The position numbers and the translations under genes were made by a program. From Chryseobacterium sp. ISL-6 (GTDB lineage Bacteria > Bacteroidota > Bacteroidia > Flavobacteriales > Weeksellaceae): 64,000 bases of DNA. The stretch's first letter is position 1, and every line of letters begins with the position of its first letter. Location of the stretch: assembly GCF_018613715.1 (NCBI RefSeq), contig NZ_JAGGPT010000002.1:1-64000 (forward strand), in the 5' to 3' direction. Below the pieces are notes generated by a model that was not told the origin of the DNA, did not search any database, and saw only the letters and a list, made by a program, of their open reading frames with translations. Shown one piece after another: positions 23,749 to 32,680 of this stretch.

Positions 23749-24945
23749 TTAAGAAATCACACTCAGCTCTTTCCCCACTTTTTCAAAAGCAGCGATTGCT
23801 TTATCCAAATGTGCTCTTGTATGAGCTGCAGAAAGCTGAACTCTTATTCTAGCTTTTCCTTTCGGAACTACAGGATAGAAGAATCCGATTACATAAATTC
23901 CTTCATCCATTAGTTTCTCTGCCATCTTCTGAGCCAAAGGCGCATCGTATAACATAACCGGAACAATTGCTGCATCACCATCAGGAATATCAAAACCTTT
24001 AGCTTTCATTTCTTTTCTGAAATATTCTGCATTTTCCATTACCTGATCACGAAGTGATGTATCGTCAGAGATCATATCTAACACTTTCAATGCTGCACCT
24101 ACGATTCCAGGAGCTAATGAGTTTGAGAATAAATATGGACGGGAACGCTGTCTCAACATATCAATGATCTCTTTTTTACCGGAAGTAAATCCACCCAATG
24201 CTCCACCTAATGCTTTTCCTAAAGTAGAAGTAATAATGTCTACTCTACCCATTACTTCATTGGCTTCGTGTGTTCCACGGCCTGTTTTCCCAATGAAACC
24301 GGTTGCGTGAGAATCATCCACCATTACTAAAGCTCCATATTTATCGGCAAGATCACAAACACCTTTCAGGTCAGCAACGATACCATCCATTGAGAAAACC
24401 CCATCGGTAACGATAATGGTAAATCGGTGATTTTTTTCAGAAGCTGCAATTAACTGAGCTTCCAGATCCTGCATATTATTGTTTTTATAACGGTATCTCG
24501 CTGCCTTACAAAGACGAACCCCATCGATAATTGAAGCGTGATTCAGTTCATCTGAAATAATAGCATCTTCTTCTGTAAATAACGGTTCGAAAACACCACC
24601 GTTCGCATCAAAACAAGCTGCATACAAGATCGTGTCCTCTAATCCTAAAAACTGAGCAATCTTTTCTTCCAATTGCTTATGAATATCCTGAGTTCCACAG
24701 ATAAAACGAACAGACGACATCCCGTATCCATGAGATCCTATCATATCCTGAGAAGCTTTCATGACTTCCGGATTGTTGGATAATCCTAAATAATTATTCG
24801 CACAGAAGTTTAACAGCTTTTTACCATTAGCTTCTATTTCCGCACTTTGCTGAGAAGTAATGATTCTTTCTCTCTTGTAAAGCCCGTCGTTTTCAATATT
24901 TTTAAGTTCGTTCTGTAAATTTTGAAGATATTTTTCAGAGATCAT
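23749..24945 (-). CDS. kbl: Glycine C-acetyltransferase (2-amino-3-ketobutyrate CoA ligase)
   Basis: 398 aa, fold type I PLP enzyme of the alpha-oxoamine synthase family; cleaves 2-amino-3-oxobutyrate with CoA to glycine and acetyl-CoA in threonine breakdown. Signatures: [56 protein letters not shown] and the PLP-binding Lys near residue 243 in [10 protein letters not shown]. The specific HEANEV / [10 protein letters not shown] pattern fits Kbl better than KBL relatives such as BioF. Confidence 0.93.
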   Translation of the reverse strand: MISEKYLQNLQNELKNIENDGLYKRERIITSQQSAEIEANGKKLLNFCANNYLGLSNNPEVMKASQDMIGSHGYGMSSVRFICGTQDIHKQLEEKIAQFLGLEDTILYAACFDANGGVFEPLFTEEDAIISDELNHASIIDGVRLCKAARYRYKNNNMQDLEAQLIAASEKNHRFTIIVTDGVFSMDGIVADLKGVCDLADKYGALVMVDDSHATGFIGKTGRGTHEANEVMGRVDIITSTLGKALGGALGGFTSGKKEIIDMLRQRSRPYLFSNSLAPGIVGAALKVLDMISDDTSLRDQVMENAEYFRKEMKAKGFDIPDGDAAIVPVMLYDAPLAQKMAEKLMDEGIYVIGFFYPVVPKGKARIRVQLSAAHTRAHLDKAIAAFEKVGKELSVIS

Positions 24946-24967
24946 TTTTAGTAATTTTTTAGATGCG

Positions 24968-25088
24968 CTAATTTAGTAAAAAGGCGGTAAACTATTCTAT
25001 TTTATGATTCTTATTCTAAAAAATTGAGGTAAAACATTCATTTTAACAAATAGTCTACTAATTTAGTAGGATAATAATTTTATATTTG
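24968..25088 (+). promoter_or_regulatory. Shared regulatory region with palindromic CTACTAA-T-TTAGTAG site
   Basis: CTACTAATTTAGTAG (25055-25069) is a 7-bp-arm palindrome placed just before the -7 box TATATTTG (25081-25088) of the cupin gene. A related CTAATTTAGTA lies at 24968-24978, close to the kbl start on the other strand. A regulator may control both divergent genes through these sites. Confidence 0.5.
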
Positions 25089-25105
25089 TCCTTTAAATTC
25101 TAAAA

Positions 25106-25975
25106 ATGAAATTAACAACGGTACAAAAAGTTAGAAAAATACCCTCCAGAAACTTCCTGAATTTATATATGAAACCTTGCGTGCCTGTTATCCTGGAAGA
25201 TTTTGTAGATCCGGAAAGTCCGGCTTTTAAAAAATGGAATTATGATTATTTTAAAGAGATTGCAGGGAATCATTTGGTCAATATTTATGGTAGTGACCTG
25301 GAATCTTTAGACAGAGTGGCCAGTAAACCCATTTCACAGACCCCTTTTTCTGAATATTTGGATCTGATCAGCTCCCAACCTACTGAGCAGAGACTCTTCC
25401 TTTTTAACCTCCTAACGATAAAACCGGAGATGAAAAGTGATATCCATTACAATGATGTCACCAATGGCAAAATTTTAAGATGGCTTCCGTTTATGTTCTT
25501 TGGAGGTAAGGGATCCATTACCAGAAATCACATCGACATTGATATGTCCCACGTTTTCATTACCCAGTTTCAGGGCATCAAAAAAATATGGCTGTTTCCA
25601 TGGGAACAATCGAGTCTGATGTATAAATTACCTTATAATTTTCACAGTTTAGCCAATATCAAAGAACCCGACTATAATGAATTTCCTGCTCTGAAATACG
25701 TAAATGGCTATGAAGCGATCATTCATCCCGGCGAAACGCTTTATATTCCTTCCGGATGGTGGCATTATATCCAATATGAAACAGAAGGGTATTCTGTTTC
25801 GATAAGAGCCCTGCCGTCCAGCTTGCTCGAGAAGTGGCGGGGTTTTAAAAATCTTGTGATGATCAGGCATTTCGATAATGCCATGCGGAATTTGTTTAAA
25901 GAAAGATGGTTTAATTTTAAAGTAGGAAAAGCACATAGGAAAGCGAAAAGAGCAGTTTCAAAAATCTCAAGATAA
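25106..25975 (+). CDS. JmjC/cupin-8 domain protein
   Basis: 289 aa. A cupin-like core with the metal-binding HxD motif (NHIDIDMSHVFITQ) and a later His in HPGETLYIPSGWWHYI fits the JmjC/cupin_8 group of Fe(II)/2-oxoglutarate-dependent hydroxylases. It starts with a phosphoprotein-like N-terminal segment (RKIPSRNFLNLYMKPCVPVILEDF) typical of this group. The C-terminal extension is basic. Target unknown. It has its own promoter with a palindromic operator. Confidence 0.85.
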   Translation: MKLTTVQKVRKIPSRNFLNLYMKPCVPVILEDFVDPESPAFKKWNYDYFKEIAGNHLVNIYGSDLESLDRVASKPISQTPFSEYLDLISSQPTEQRLFLFNLLTIKPEMKSDIHYNDVTNGKILRWLPFMFFGGKGSITRNHIDIDMSHVFITQFQGIKKIWLFPWEQSSLMYKLPYNFHSLANIKEPDYNEFPALKYVNGYEAIIHPGETLYIPSGWWHYIQYETEGYSVSIRALPSSLLEKWRGFKNLVMIRHFDNAMRNLFKERWFNFKVGKAHRKAKRAVSKISR

Positions 25976-25980
25976 AATAA

Positions 25981-26001
25981 AAGCCTTCATAATGAAGGCT
26001 T
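25981..26001. terminator. Bidirectional terminator after the cupin gene
   Basis: AAGCCTTC and GAAGGCTT arms around ATAAT, with T's after and A's before. Confidence 0.7.
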
Positions 26002-26038
26002 GTTTTCTATGTTCCAATTTTCAGTTTTTATTCAACTC

Positions 26039-26614
26039 TTATTGATTTTCCTTAACCGGAAGGTATTTATTAAGTACTTTCCCACTATTAAGGGCAAGGG
26101 AACTTTCTAATTTTAAAACTTTTCTCCCATTAAAAACAGGAAGTCCTTTTCCAATGGCAACTGGATTAACGATAATATAGTATTCATCAATAAGATCCTG
26201 ATCGATCAAAGAACTTACAAAATCAGCACCTCCATACACCAGAATATCTTTCCCTGGTTCTTTTTTAAGTGCTTCTACCGTAGCAGTCAAGTCTCCATTT
26301 TGTACTTCTAAATTCCTGCCATTAATATTGGTTTCCGTATGGCTAAAAGCAATCTTACGCATATCAACGATCAGTTTTGCTAAAGCATTCGTTGGATTGT
26401 CTGGTAAATTATCTGCTACATTTTCCCAGTGATCAATAAACTCCCGTGTCATTTTGCGTCCCAATAAAAGTGTATCACTGGTCTCAGCCAGTTCAACGAT
26501 TTTCTGAAAGCCAATGGGATCCGGTGGGCTTAGCCATACCCAATCCTGTTCGCCATTCGGACCAGCTACAAAACCATCAATAGTCATTTGCATCTGTAAT
26601 TTTAATTTTCTCAT
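26039..26614 (-). CDS. Dihydrofolate-reductase-family protein (RibD C-terminal-like)
   Basis: 191 aa. MQMTIDGFVAGPNGEQDWVW, LLLGRKMTREFIDHW, and ILVYGGADFVSSLIDQDLIDEYYIIVNPVAIGKGLPVF are typical of the stand-alone RibD/DHFR-like reductases (YyaP/YwjB type). NAD(P)H-dependent reductase activity is expected, substrate unknown. It is not a true folate DHFR. Monocistronic. Confidence 0.88.
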   Translation of the reverse strand: MRKLKLQMQMTIDGFVAGPNGEQDWVWLSPPDPIGFQKIVELAETSDTLLLGRKMTREFIDHWENVADNLPDNPTNALAKLIVDMRKIAFSHTETNINGRNLEVQNGDLTATVEALKKEPGKDILVYGGADFVSSLIDQDLIDEYYIIVNPVAIGKGLPVFNGRKVLKLESSLALNSGKVLNKYLPVKENQ

Positions 26615-26681
26615 ATGAATTGTTTTTAGTGATTGTGTTTGTGTATCTTGTTGAATTACAAATTTAAAGGAAAATATAATG

Positions 26682-26710
26682 AAAGATCCGAGAAATTTTC
26701 TCGGATCTTT
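26682..26710. terminator. Hairpin terminator
   Basis: AAAGATCCGAGAA and TTCTCGGATCTTT form a perfect 13-bp stem around ATT. It lies downstream of the lipoprotein gene at 26769-27221 on the minus strand. Confidence 0.7.
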
Positions 26711-26768
26711 ATAATTTGTTAGTCTACTTTATTTGAATACAAGTGGGACGTTTGCATCACCTAGAAAA

Positions 26769-27221
26769 CTACTTAATTTTATCAATAATATGTTTCTCAA
26801 ATTTTCTTTTGATCTCTGTATTTTCCTTTTCTGACAAATCTTTATTAATTAAATGCGTTGAACCATTTAGTCCTTTACTTACACTAAAAAAACCTACTTT
26901 CGTTTCGTTTGGCCCATTACCTTCTCTTGTCCAAAACTCCACAATATCATTTGTATCTTTAAAATAAAAGTAAAAGTAATACCAATGAGAATCTCTTCCA
27001 TCTAATAATTCGGTTTCTTTGCCTGCCCATTGTAATTTGGGAACTTTATAATCCAAATTATCTTCTTTTAATTTAATAATTGTATTAATTACTTCTTTTT
27101 CTGACTTAGGAATTACATATGTCTCTGCATAGGGATAGCTACCTCCTGAAAATTTATTGATGTCTTTACAAGACAAGATTGATAATAAATAAACTAAATT
27201 AATAATAAATATTTTTTTCAT
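26769..27221 (-). CDS. Small lipoprotein, possible immunity protein of a polymorphic toxin
   Basis: 150 aa with lipobox LSILSC (Cys18). The mature part is charged with aromatic clusters (DSHWYYFYFYFKDTNDIVEFW). No family recognised. It lies 55 bases downstream of a polymorphic-toxin C-terminal remnant on the same strand; toxin genes are usually followed by immunity genes, so this may be an orphan immunity protein (inference). Confidence 0.6.
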   Translation of the reverse strand: MKKIFIINLVYLLSILSCKDINKFSGGSYPYAETYVIPKSEKEVINTIIKLKEDNLDYKVPKLQWAGKETELLDGRDSHWYYFYFYFKDTNDIVEFWTREGNGPNETKVGFFSVSKGLNGSTHLINKDLSEKENTEIKRKFEKHIIDKIK

Positions 27222-27276
27222 AATTACCTTTTAGGTATATTAGTAACACCTACACTGGATTTTTTATAATCATTTT

Positions 27277-27594
27277 CTATCTGCATAGGTCCAAATTGTG
27301 GTTGTGTAATAATTTTAAAGATTGTTTTGGAGCTGCTGCTATACCCAAACCAACACCAAATACTGCTGCTGCACCTCTATCTAAAATTCCAACAAATGGA
27401 TTAATAGCAATTGAAAGTTCCTCTTTAACAAAATTATAATCTGCTCCGATTGCTCTTGTATCTGTTAATAAACCTGAAGCTCCTGCTGTTCCTAAATTAT
27501 CATACCTCCTATCATGGCCAATTGCAGGATATTCTGACAGAAAATTGAGTACATATTCATAACTAGCTTTCCCCCCCGCTGGCGCGAGCGTCAC
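27277..27594 (-). pseudogene. Remnant of an RHS/polymorphic-toxin C-terminal region
   Basis: About 100 codons open, with YPAIGHDRRYDNLGTAGASG followed by LLTDTRAIGADYNFVKEELSIA. This GHDrrYDnlg...ADwxFv pattern is found at the C-terminal ends of large Bacteroidota RHS/YD-repeat-type proteins. The large N-terminal part is missing. The apparent GTG start lies inside a GC-rich dispersed repeat (GAGCGTGACGCTCGCGCC), so it is likely not a native start. Probably a truncated fragment, not an intact gene. Confidence 0.6.
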
Positions 27595-27804
27595 GCTCGT
27601 AGCCCATTCACTAATTACAAATTTAAGTCTATTTCCAAAATTTCCTGATCATCATTATAGTAATTTCTTGCACTACTATATTTCCATCCATTAGGTCATT
27701 TTATAATTATTTTTTGCCTGGTTTAAAAAATCTAGTATTTGTTCTCGTCATTGATACAATCCCGGGCGCGAGGATCACGCTCGTTGCCTATTCATATATT
27801 ACAA
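27576..27804. repeat. Pair of GC-rich dispersed repeats next to the toxin remnant
   Basis: GGCGCGAGCGTCACGCTCGT with the following CCATTCA-TATTACAAATTTAA-like tail (27580-27627) recurs as GGCGCGAGGATCACGCTCGT with CCTATTCATATATTACAAATTTAA (27767-27810). The core is an inverted repeat (GAGCGT/ACGCTC). It stands out from the AT-rich surroundings. Confidence 0.55.
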
Positions 27805-27990
27805 ATTTAAACGAAAGTACAATGAAGATCTGAGAACTTCATTGTATCAGACCAATTTATAACTCGTTATTTTATTTTAGATACGAGCAAGATGCTTGTC
27901 ACAAAAAAGGAACTCTTTCAAATTTACAAACAATACAAAAGCCTTCGTACGAAGGCTTTTGATTGAGTTTTCAAAGTTAGATATTTCAAG
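27628..27990. other. Intergenic region with repeat and terminator
   Basis: Contains the second GC-rich repeat and the palindromic terminator at 27937-27960; no intact gene. Parts may be decayed toxin-gene sequence but nothing readable was found. Confidence 0.4.
27937..27960. terminator. Palindromic terminator of the adhesin gene
   Basis: AAAAGCCTTCGTACGAAGGCTTTT is a perfect 24-base palindrome just after the stop at 27991 (minus strand). Confidence 0.7.
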
Positions 27991-28905
27991 CTATTTTTTA
28001 ATAAATTTGCTTGTATATTTTGAGTCTTTTGTTAGAATATTCACAATATAATTACCACTTGTCAAAGCCGAAACATCAATTACAGAATGGCTCTTATCAA
28101 TAACATTAGATTTCACTACCTGAACTGCCTTTCCTGACATATCATAGATTGAAATAGCTGTTATTTGCTGATCATTTTTTAGACTTACATTCAGTTCTTT
28201 ATCAGCTATTGTAGGATAAACTGATAGACTTTTCTTTGTTTCTACTTCGTTGGTTGCCAATGTAGTTCTTGTTACTGCAAAAGTATCAACTCCTATAATA
28301 TTTGAATTGGCTCCATCAGGTCCACCATCAGTAACAAAATAACGGAAAGCCATTCTCATACTGGTATCTGCAGCTAATCCGGTAACTGTATAAGAATATT
28401 GAGTCCAGGTTAAAGGATATCCATTTACAGCTGTTGTATTTGTCGTCAGGTTTGGATTAACAGAAACTGCCAAATTCGTGAAAGAACCCACCCCAGTCTC
28501 TCCCGCGGGGATTGTTGAAGCTGCTCCCTGATCACTTAATCTAAACTCCAATCTATCAGGAAAATTTCCTGAAGTTCCTCCTTTTCTTGTGTAAAACGAG
28601 ATTACGTCACCATTTTTTACAGTAATTGGTGGTGTAATTAACCAATTGCTTATAGTACCACTCCCATCTACACTATTAAAATTACATAATGTAAAAGAAG
28701 TAGCACCGCCAGCTTGCCCACCACCGGCAAACGCAGTACCTCCACCCTGCGCCCATAAACTTAATCCTGCTGGATTACTTTGATTAGTTGTAGTCCAGCC
28801 CGCAGCTGCTAAAGTACTGAAAGTATCGAAACCCTGGCTAAAAATAACCTGAGAATACGCTATCAAATTGCTAAGCAAAGACAGCAATAGTAAAATTTTT
28901 TTCAT
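27991..28905 (-). CDS. Secreted T9SS cargo protein with cleaved-adhesin (choice-of-anchor J) domain
   Basis: 304 aa with signal peptide (LLSLLSNLIAYSQ). Residues about 20-215 form a cleaved-adhesin-type jelly-roll domain: FDTFSTLAAAGWTTTNQSN, NWLITPPITVKNGDVISFYT and LEFRLSD. The C-terminal 75 residues are a T9SS type A sorting domain (LSVYPTIADKELNVSL, ISIYDMSGKAVQV, YIVNILTKDSKYTSKFIKK). The protein is expected to be exported and attached to or released from the cell surface. Monocistronic. Confidence 0.88.
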   Translation of the reverse strand: MKKILLLLSLLSNLIAYSQVIFSQGFDTFSTLAAAGWTTTNQSNPAGLSLWAQGGGTAFAGGGQAGGATSFTLCNFNSVDGSGTISNWLITPPITVKNGDVISFYTRKGGTSGNFPDRLEFRLSDQGAASTIPAGETGVGSFTNLAVSVNPNLTTNTTAVNGYPLTWTQYSYTVTGLAADTSMRMAFRYFVTDGGPDGANSNIIGVDTFAVTRTTLATNEVETKKSLSVYPTIADKELNVSLKNDQQITAISIYDMSGKAVQVVKSNVIDKSHSVIDVSALTSGNYIVNILTKDSKYTSKFIKK

Positions 28906-29033
28906 AACATTTTCATTTATTTGTTATATCAAATTTAACTATTATTTTCAATAATTAAATATTTTTCAATAAAAATGTTACATTTAATCAAAATATCGCA
29001 TTTCATTAAAAACACGATATTCTGATTAATTTT

Positions 29034-30962
29034 TTACTCCTTCACAAACTTAATATTCCTTTCTTTTATTTTAAATACATACACTCCTGGAATTAATTCA
29101 GCAACATTAATAGATTTACCAGGTTGATAAATTCCTGTTTTCACCAATCTTCCTTCAGCTGAATAGATGATAAAATCTGTTGGCTTATCTATTCCTTTAA
29201 AGTATAATTCGTTTTTAGCCGGATTTGGATACAGTGCAAATTGATCTTTCTCAAAATCCTGAGTACTTAAAGTATTATCATTTGTTACTGTAGAGTTGTT
29301 CTCTAAAATCTGATACTCATAATTGAACTGTACACTGGCAATAGGAAATGGTACAGATTCTACAAAATACTGATTATTTGAAGTATTATTTAAAACAAGA
29401 TAGGCCACCTGACCTGCAGTACCATTTACTTTTATTGGAAGCGGCATTTCATAAAAGCTTACCGAAGCATTGCTTTGAGTCTGCCCTACCTTAATCGTTA
29501 TAGTCTGATTCGAAGACTGCCTCCATCGGATATCATAGGTTGGGTATCCCTCGCCATACACCCAATCATTGAAAAATCCAGTAAAATCTCTACCTGTAGA
29601 TTGCAATAAAGAAGCAGTCAGATCTGCAGTTTTCGCATAATTATAGGCTAAATTCGGTCTGGAGTGATATTCTTTAATGGCCTGATAAAAAGTAGCATCA
29701 CCTAAAATCCATTTCAACATTCTAAGAATATACCCTCCTTTTGCATAAGACAATCTTCCACTGAAAATAGTTCCTTGACTTCCCAGGTTAGCATCAGCCA
29801 CATATGTACTTCCTCCAGGAGCACTTGTAACGTAATCTTTCTGATCTTCCAGATAATCCATAAATTGAGATTGGGTCATCAATAATTTTTCATTCGCAAG
29901 ATGTTCTCCAAATGTTGCAAACCCCTCATTCAACCATATATCATTCCATGAACCACAGGTTACCTTATCACCAAACCATTGGTGTGCCAGCTCATGAGCA
30001 ATAACCGATCTTCCCCAACTACTCATAGAAGACATTGTCTGATGCTCCATACAGACACCCCCATATTGAAACTCCATATGCCCATACTTTTCATTGCGAA
30101 AAGGATATGGACCAAAATAAGTTTCAAAGGTATTCATGATCTGCTTTGTCCATTCTATATTAGACATTACAGCTGGATTATTTATTGTGGTAGGATATAC
30201 ATAATTTACAAAAGGAAACGGGGGATTTCCCATTGTATCATTCAGTTTAACAAAATTTGTAATTGCAAGAGCCACCAGATAAGCACTGGTAGGATACATA
30301 GTTCTCCAGAATGTTAGTTTTTTGCTATTTGGAAGTGCTATCTCAGACATAAATTTTCCATTGGCTGCTACACTGTATTGATTCGGAGTGGTTATTTTAA
30401 AATCAAAACGATCAATCTTATCATTAAGACTTTGTTTTGTTGGAAACCAGTCTTGTGCTCCATAAGGCTCGCTTAATGTAGAAACAATTAGACTACCGTT
30501 TTGTGAACCTGTAGAAAATGCACTATTAGCGGTATCAGGTGGACCTGAATATTGTATTGTTAAAGAATCTAATACATTCGCCGGAAGAGAAGCTGGAAAA
30601 TCAATCTTCACTTCTTTCGTAGCTAACTGCTGGAAATTAAGATTATTCCCATGGTATTTCACTTGAGAAACCGTCAGAGTATTGGCAAGATCAAAATAGA
30701 TACTGGCCATACTTTGATTGGGTTTAAAATGTGAAGTAACAGAGCCAGAAATAGTATAGATAGCAGGATCTAAACTCACATCCATTCTTTGATACTGCAA
30801 ATCATAATTTAATGTATTAGGATTGACATTTGGAGCGGTCATCTTTTGAGTAAAGGATTTCATTTCTTTTGCTATTAATCCTTTCATTTCAACATTTTGA
30901 TTTTGACTACGCAATGATTCAAACGAAATAATGCACAAAATTACCAGATAGAGTTTTTTCAT
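29034..30962 (-). CDS. M1-family metallopeptidase with T9SS sorting domain
   Basis: 642 aa. Signal peptide, an N-terminal aminopeptidase-N-like beta domain (YDLQYQRMDVSLDPAIYTISG), then the GxMEN-like YGGVCMEHQ motif and the zinc site HELAHQW at about residue 322 with the third ligand Glu in WLNEGFA. The C-terminus is a T9SS type A sorting domain (FALYPNPAKNELYF, VYVFKIKERNIKFVKE). Secreted zinc aminopeptidase. The MEH instead of MEN in the substrate motif is common in this subgroup. Confidence 0.93.
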   Translation of the reverse strand: MKKLYLVILCIISFESLRSQNQNVEMKGLIAKEMKSFTQKMTAPNVNPNTLNYDLQYQRMDVSLDPAIYTISGSVTSHFKPNQSMASIYFDLANTLTVSQVKYHGNNLNFQQLATKEVKIDFPASLPANVLDSLTIQYSGPPDTANSAFSTGSQNGSLIVSTLSEPYGAQDWFPTKQSLNDKIDRFDFKITTPNQYSVAANGKFMSEIALPNSKKLTFWRTMYPTSAYLVALAITNFVKLNDTMGNPPFPFVNYVYPTTINNPAVMSNIEWTKQIMNTFETYFGPYPFRNEKYGHMEFQYGGVCMEHQTMSSMSSWGRSVIAHELAHQWFGDKVTCGSWNDIWLNEGFATFGEHLANEKLLMTQSQFMDYLEDQKDYVTSAPGGSTYVADANLGSQGTIFSGRLSYAKGGYILRMLKWILGDATFYQAIKEYHSRPNLAYNYAKTADLTASLLQSTGRDFTGFFNDWVYGEGYPTYDIRWRQSSNQTITIKVGQTQSNASVSFYEMPLPIKVNGTAGQVAYLVLNNTSNNQYFVESVPFPIASVQFNYEYQILENNSTVTNDNTLSTQDFEKDQFALYPNPAKNELYFKGIDKPTDFIIYSAEGRLVKTGIYQPGKSINVAELIPGVYVFKIKERNIKFVKE

Positions 30963-30988
30963 TTTTAAATTTATAATATGGTCAAAGA

Positions 30989-31022
30989 TAAAAAAAACCT
31001 TCTAATCATTGATTAAAAGGTT
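30989..31022 (-). terminator. Intrinsic terminator of dacB
   Basis: Minus strand: AACCTTTTAAT and ATTAGAAGGTT arms (one G-U) around CAATG, followed by eight T. Confidence 0.75.
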
Positions 31023-31046
31023 CTTATGATATTTAATTAAATATTT

Positions 31047-32519
31047 TTAAAGATCTAATGCTGGTTCCAAGAGCTTTTCCATTCTTTTCTTCACCATATC
31101 TACAGATCCTGCGTAATTATTAACCATCAAAGAGAAAACCAGTGTTTTCCCTGAGTTCGTTTTCATGTAGCCAGCTAATGTTTTTACTTTATTTAAAGTT
31201 CCGGTTTTAGCAAAAATTTGTCCATTCCCGGTTCCTATAAACATTCTTTTTAAAGTTCCTGACTGCCCACCTACCGGAAGTGAAGTCAAATAGGTCTTAT
31301 AGTATTTCTGCTCCATTAAAGAAGTTAAAAACTTTGCCTGTGAAATTGGAGTAACCGTATTATTTCTTGAAAGCCCACTTCCATCTATATAGCTTAAACC
31401 ATTAATATCAAAAGCGTTTTCTCTTAAATGGGTTGTTACTACAGTTCTCCCTGATTCTGAAGTCTGATCTCCCAACTTCTGAAAACCTACTGTTTTCAAT
31501 AAGGCTTCAGCTAATGAATTATCACTATGTTGGTTGGTATAATAAATAATATCACCTAAAGTAGGTGACTTATACGCTGAAATCAATTTTCTGCTCTCAG
31601 GTGTAGGATCTGTCATTCTAGGAGTTACTTTTCCTGTAACAGCCACACCACTTTTTACCATAGAAGCTCTTAAAGTATTAGCTAAATAAGCAGGAGCATC
31701 AGGCAGTTTGGTTGTCAATATACCTTCCCCTTCATATTTATCTGCATACACCATTTGATTGGCATAAGGAGAAACATAAAAATACTTTTTATCAGAAGAG
31801 AAAGAACCTGCTTTTTTCACAATCAGTTTTTCGTTTGCCGGACTGATTTCACGGGTGGTTCCTACAGGCAGATAGTAATTATTATTCTCTAGCCAAACAA
31901 CATTTTCCGGAAGCCTCGCAATATTACCTTTGAAAAGCGCTGTCTGAATAATAATATCACCATTTATCTTTTTGATTCCTTCATGTGAAATTCCACTTAG
32001 GAAATCTGAAACGATCTCTCTATATGATAGAGCTCCACCTTTATTAGTCCCAAGGGACGGATCTCCGCTTCCTACCACATAAAGATTACCATTTAAAACT
32101 CCATTTTCATCTATACTTCCTGAATATTCCAACTGCGTCATCCAACGATAGTTTTCCCCTAACAGGTTTAAAGCTGTTTCAGTGGTTAACAATTTCGTTG
32201 TAGAAGCCGGAACTAAAGGAGTATTTTCATTGTACGAAGAAATTACTTTCTTAGTTTTCGGGTCATACACTACAAATCCCCACTCCGCATTTTTGAGTAC
32301 GGGATCCGACACCATTGTGTTTACATTAATATCTACAAGTTCTTTAGCCGACAAAATCGTCCTCTCAACCACCGAAGTTACCGGAGAAGGTAAATTTAAA
32401 TTCGTTTTTTGATTGTCGTAAGCCTGAGAATAAAGAACAGTAGAAACGGTAGATTGAGCAAGGAAAAACCCAGAAGCCAATACCGCTACACTTGAAATAT
32501 ATTTTCTGAAATTTACCAT
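31047..32519 (-). CDS. dacB: D-alanyl-D-alanine carboxypeptidase/endopeptidase (PBP4 family)
   Basis: 490 aa with signal peptide. Class C penicillin-binding protein (peptidase S13): SxxK as PASTTKLLTTE near residue 106, SxN as HSDNSLAEALL, and KTG as FAKTGTLNKVKTLAGY. The typical inserted domains of PBP4 lie between the first two motifs. It trims or cleaves peptidoglycan cross-links in the periplasm. Monocistronic. Confidence 0.93.
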   Translation of the reverse strand: MVNFRKYISSVAVLASGFFLAQSTVSTVLYSQAYDNQKTNLNLPSPVTSVVERTILSAKELVDINVNTMVSDPVLKNAEWGFVVYDPKTKKVISSYNENTPLVPASTTKLLTTETALNLLGENYRWMTQLEYSGSIDENGVLNGNLYVVGSGDPSLGTNKGGALSYREIVSDFLSGISHEGIKKINGDIIIQTALFKGNIARLPENVVWLENNNYYLPVGTTREISPANEKLIVKKAGSFSSDKKYFYVSPYANQMVYADKYEGEGILTTKLPDAPAYLANTLRASMVKSGVAVTGKVTPRMTDPTPESRKLISAYKSPTLGDIIYYTNQHSDNSLAEALLKTVGFQKLGDQTSESGRTVVTTHLRENAFDINGLSYIDGSGLSRNNTVTPISQAKFLTSLMEQKYYKTYLTSLPVGGQSGTLKRMFIGTGNGQIFAKTGTLNKVKTLAGYMKTNSGKTLVFSLMVNNYAGSVDMVKKRMEKLLEPALDL

Positions 32520-32680
32520 CTATCTTAGTATTTGTTTTTATGCCTGTCTCATAAAAAACGATTAGTTATAACCATCCAATAAAAGAGCCAAACAATTAAT
32601 CAACGACCAAAAGTAGAAAATATTGTTAGAAATCAGACCATTATAGTCTAATAAAAGCCTATAAATTTTGTTAAAAATTG

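Noticed and set aside
27277..27594. Intact small toxin gene
   Set aside because: The GTG start lies within a GC-rich dispersed repeat and the known larger proteins with this pattern have a long N-terminal body, so it is treated as a remnant.
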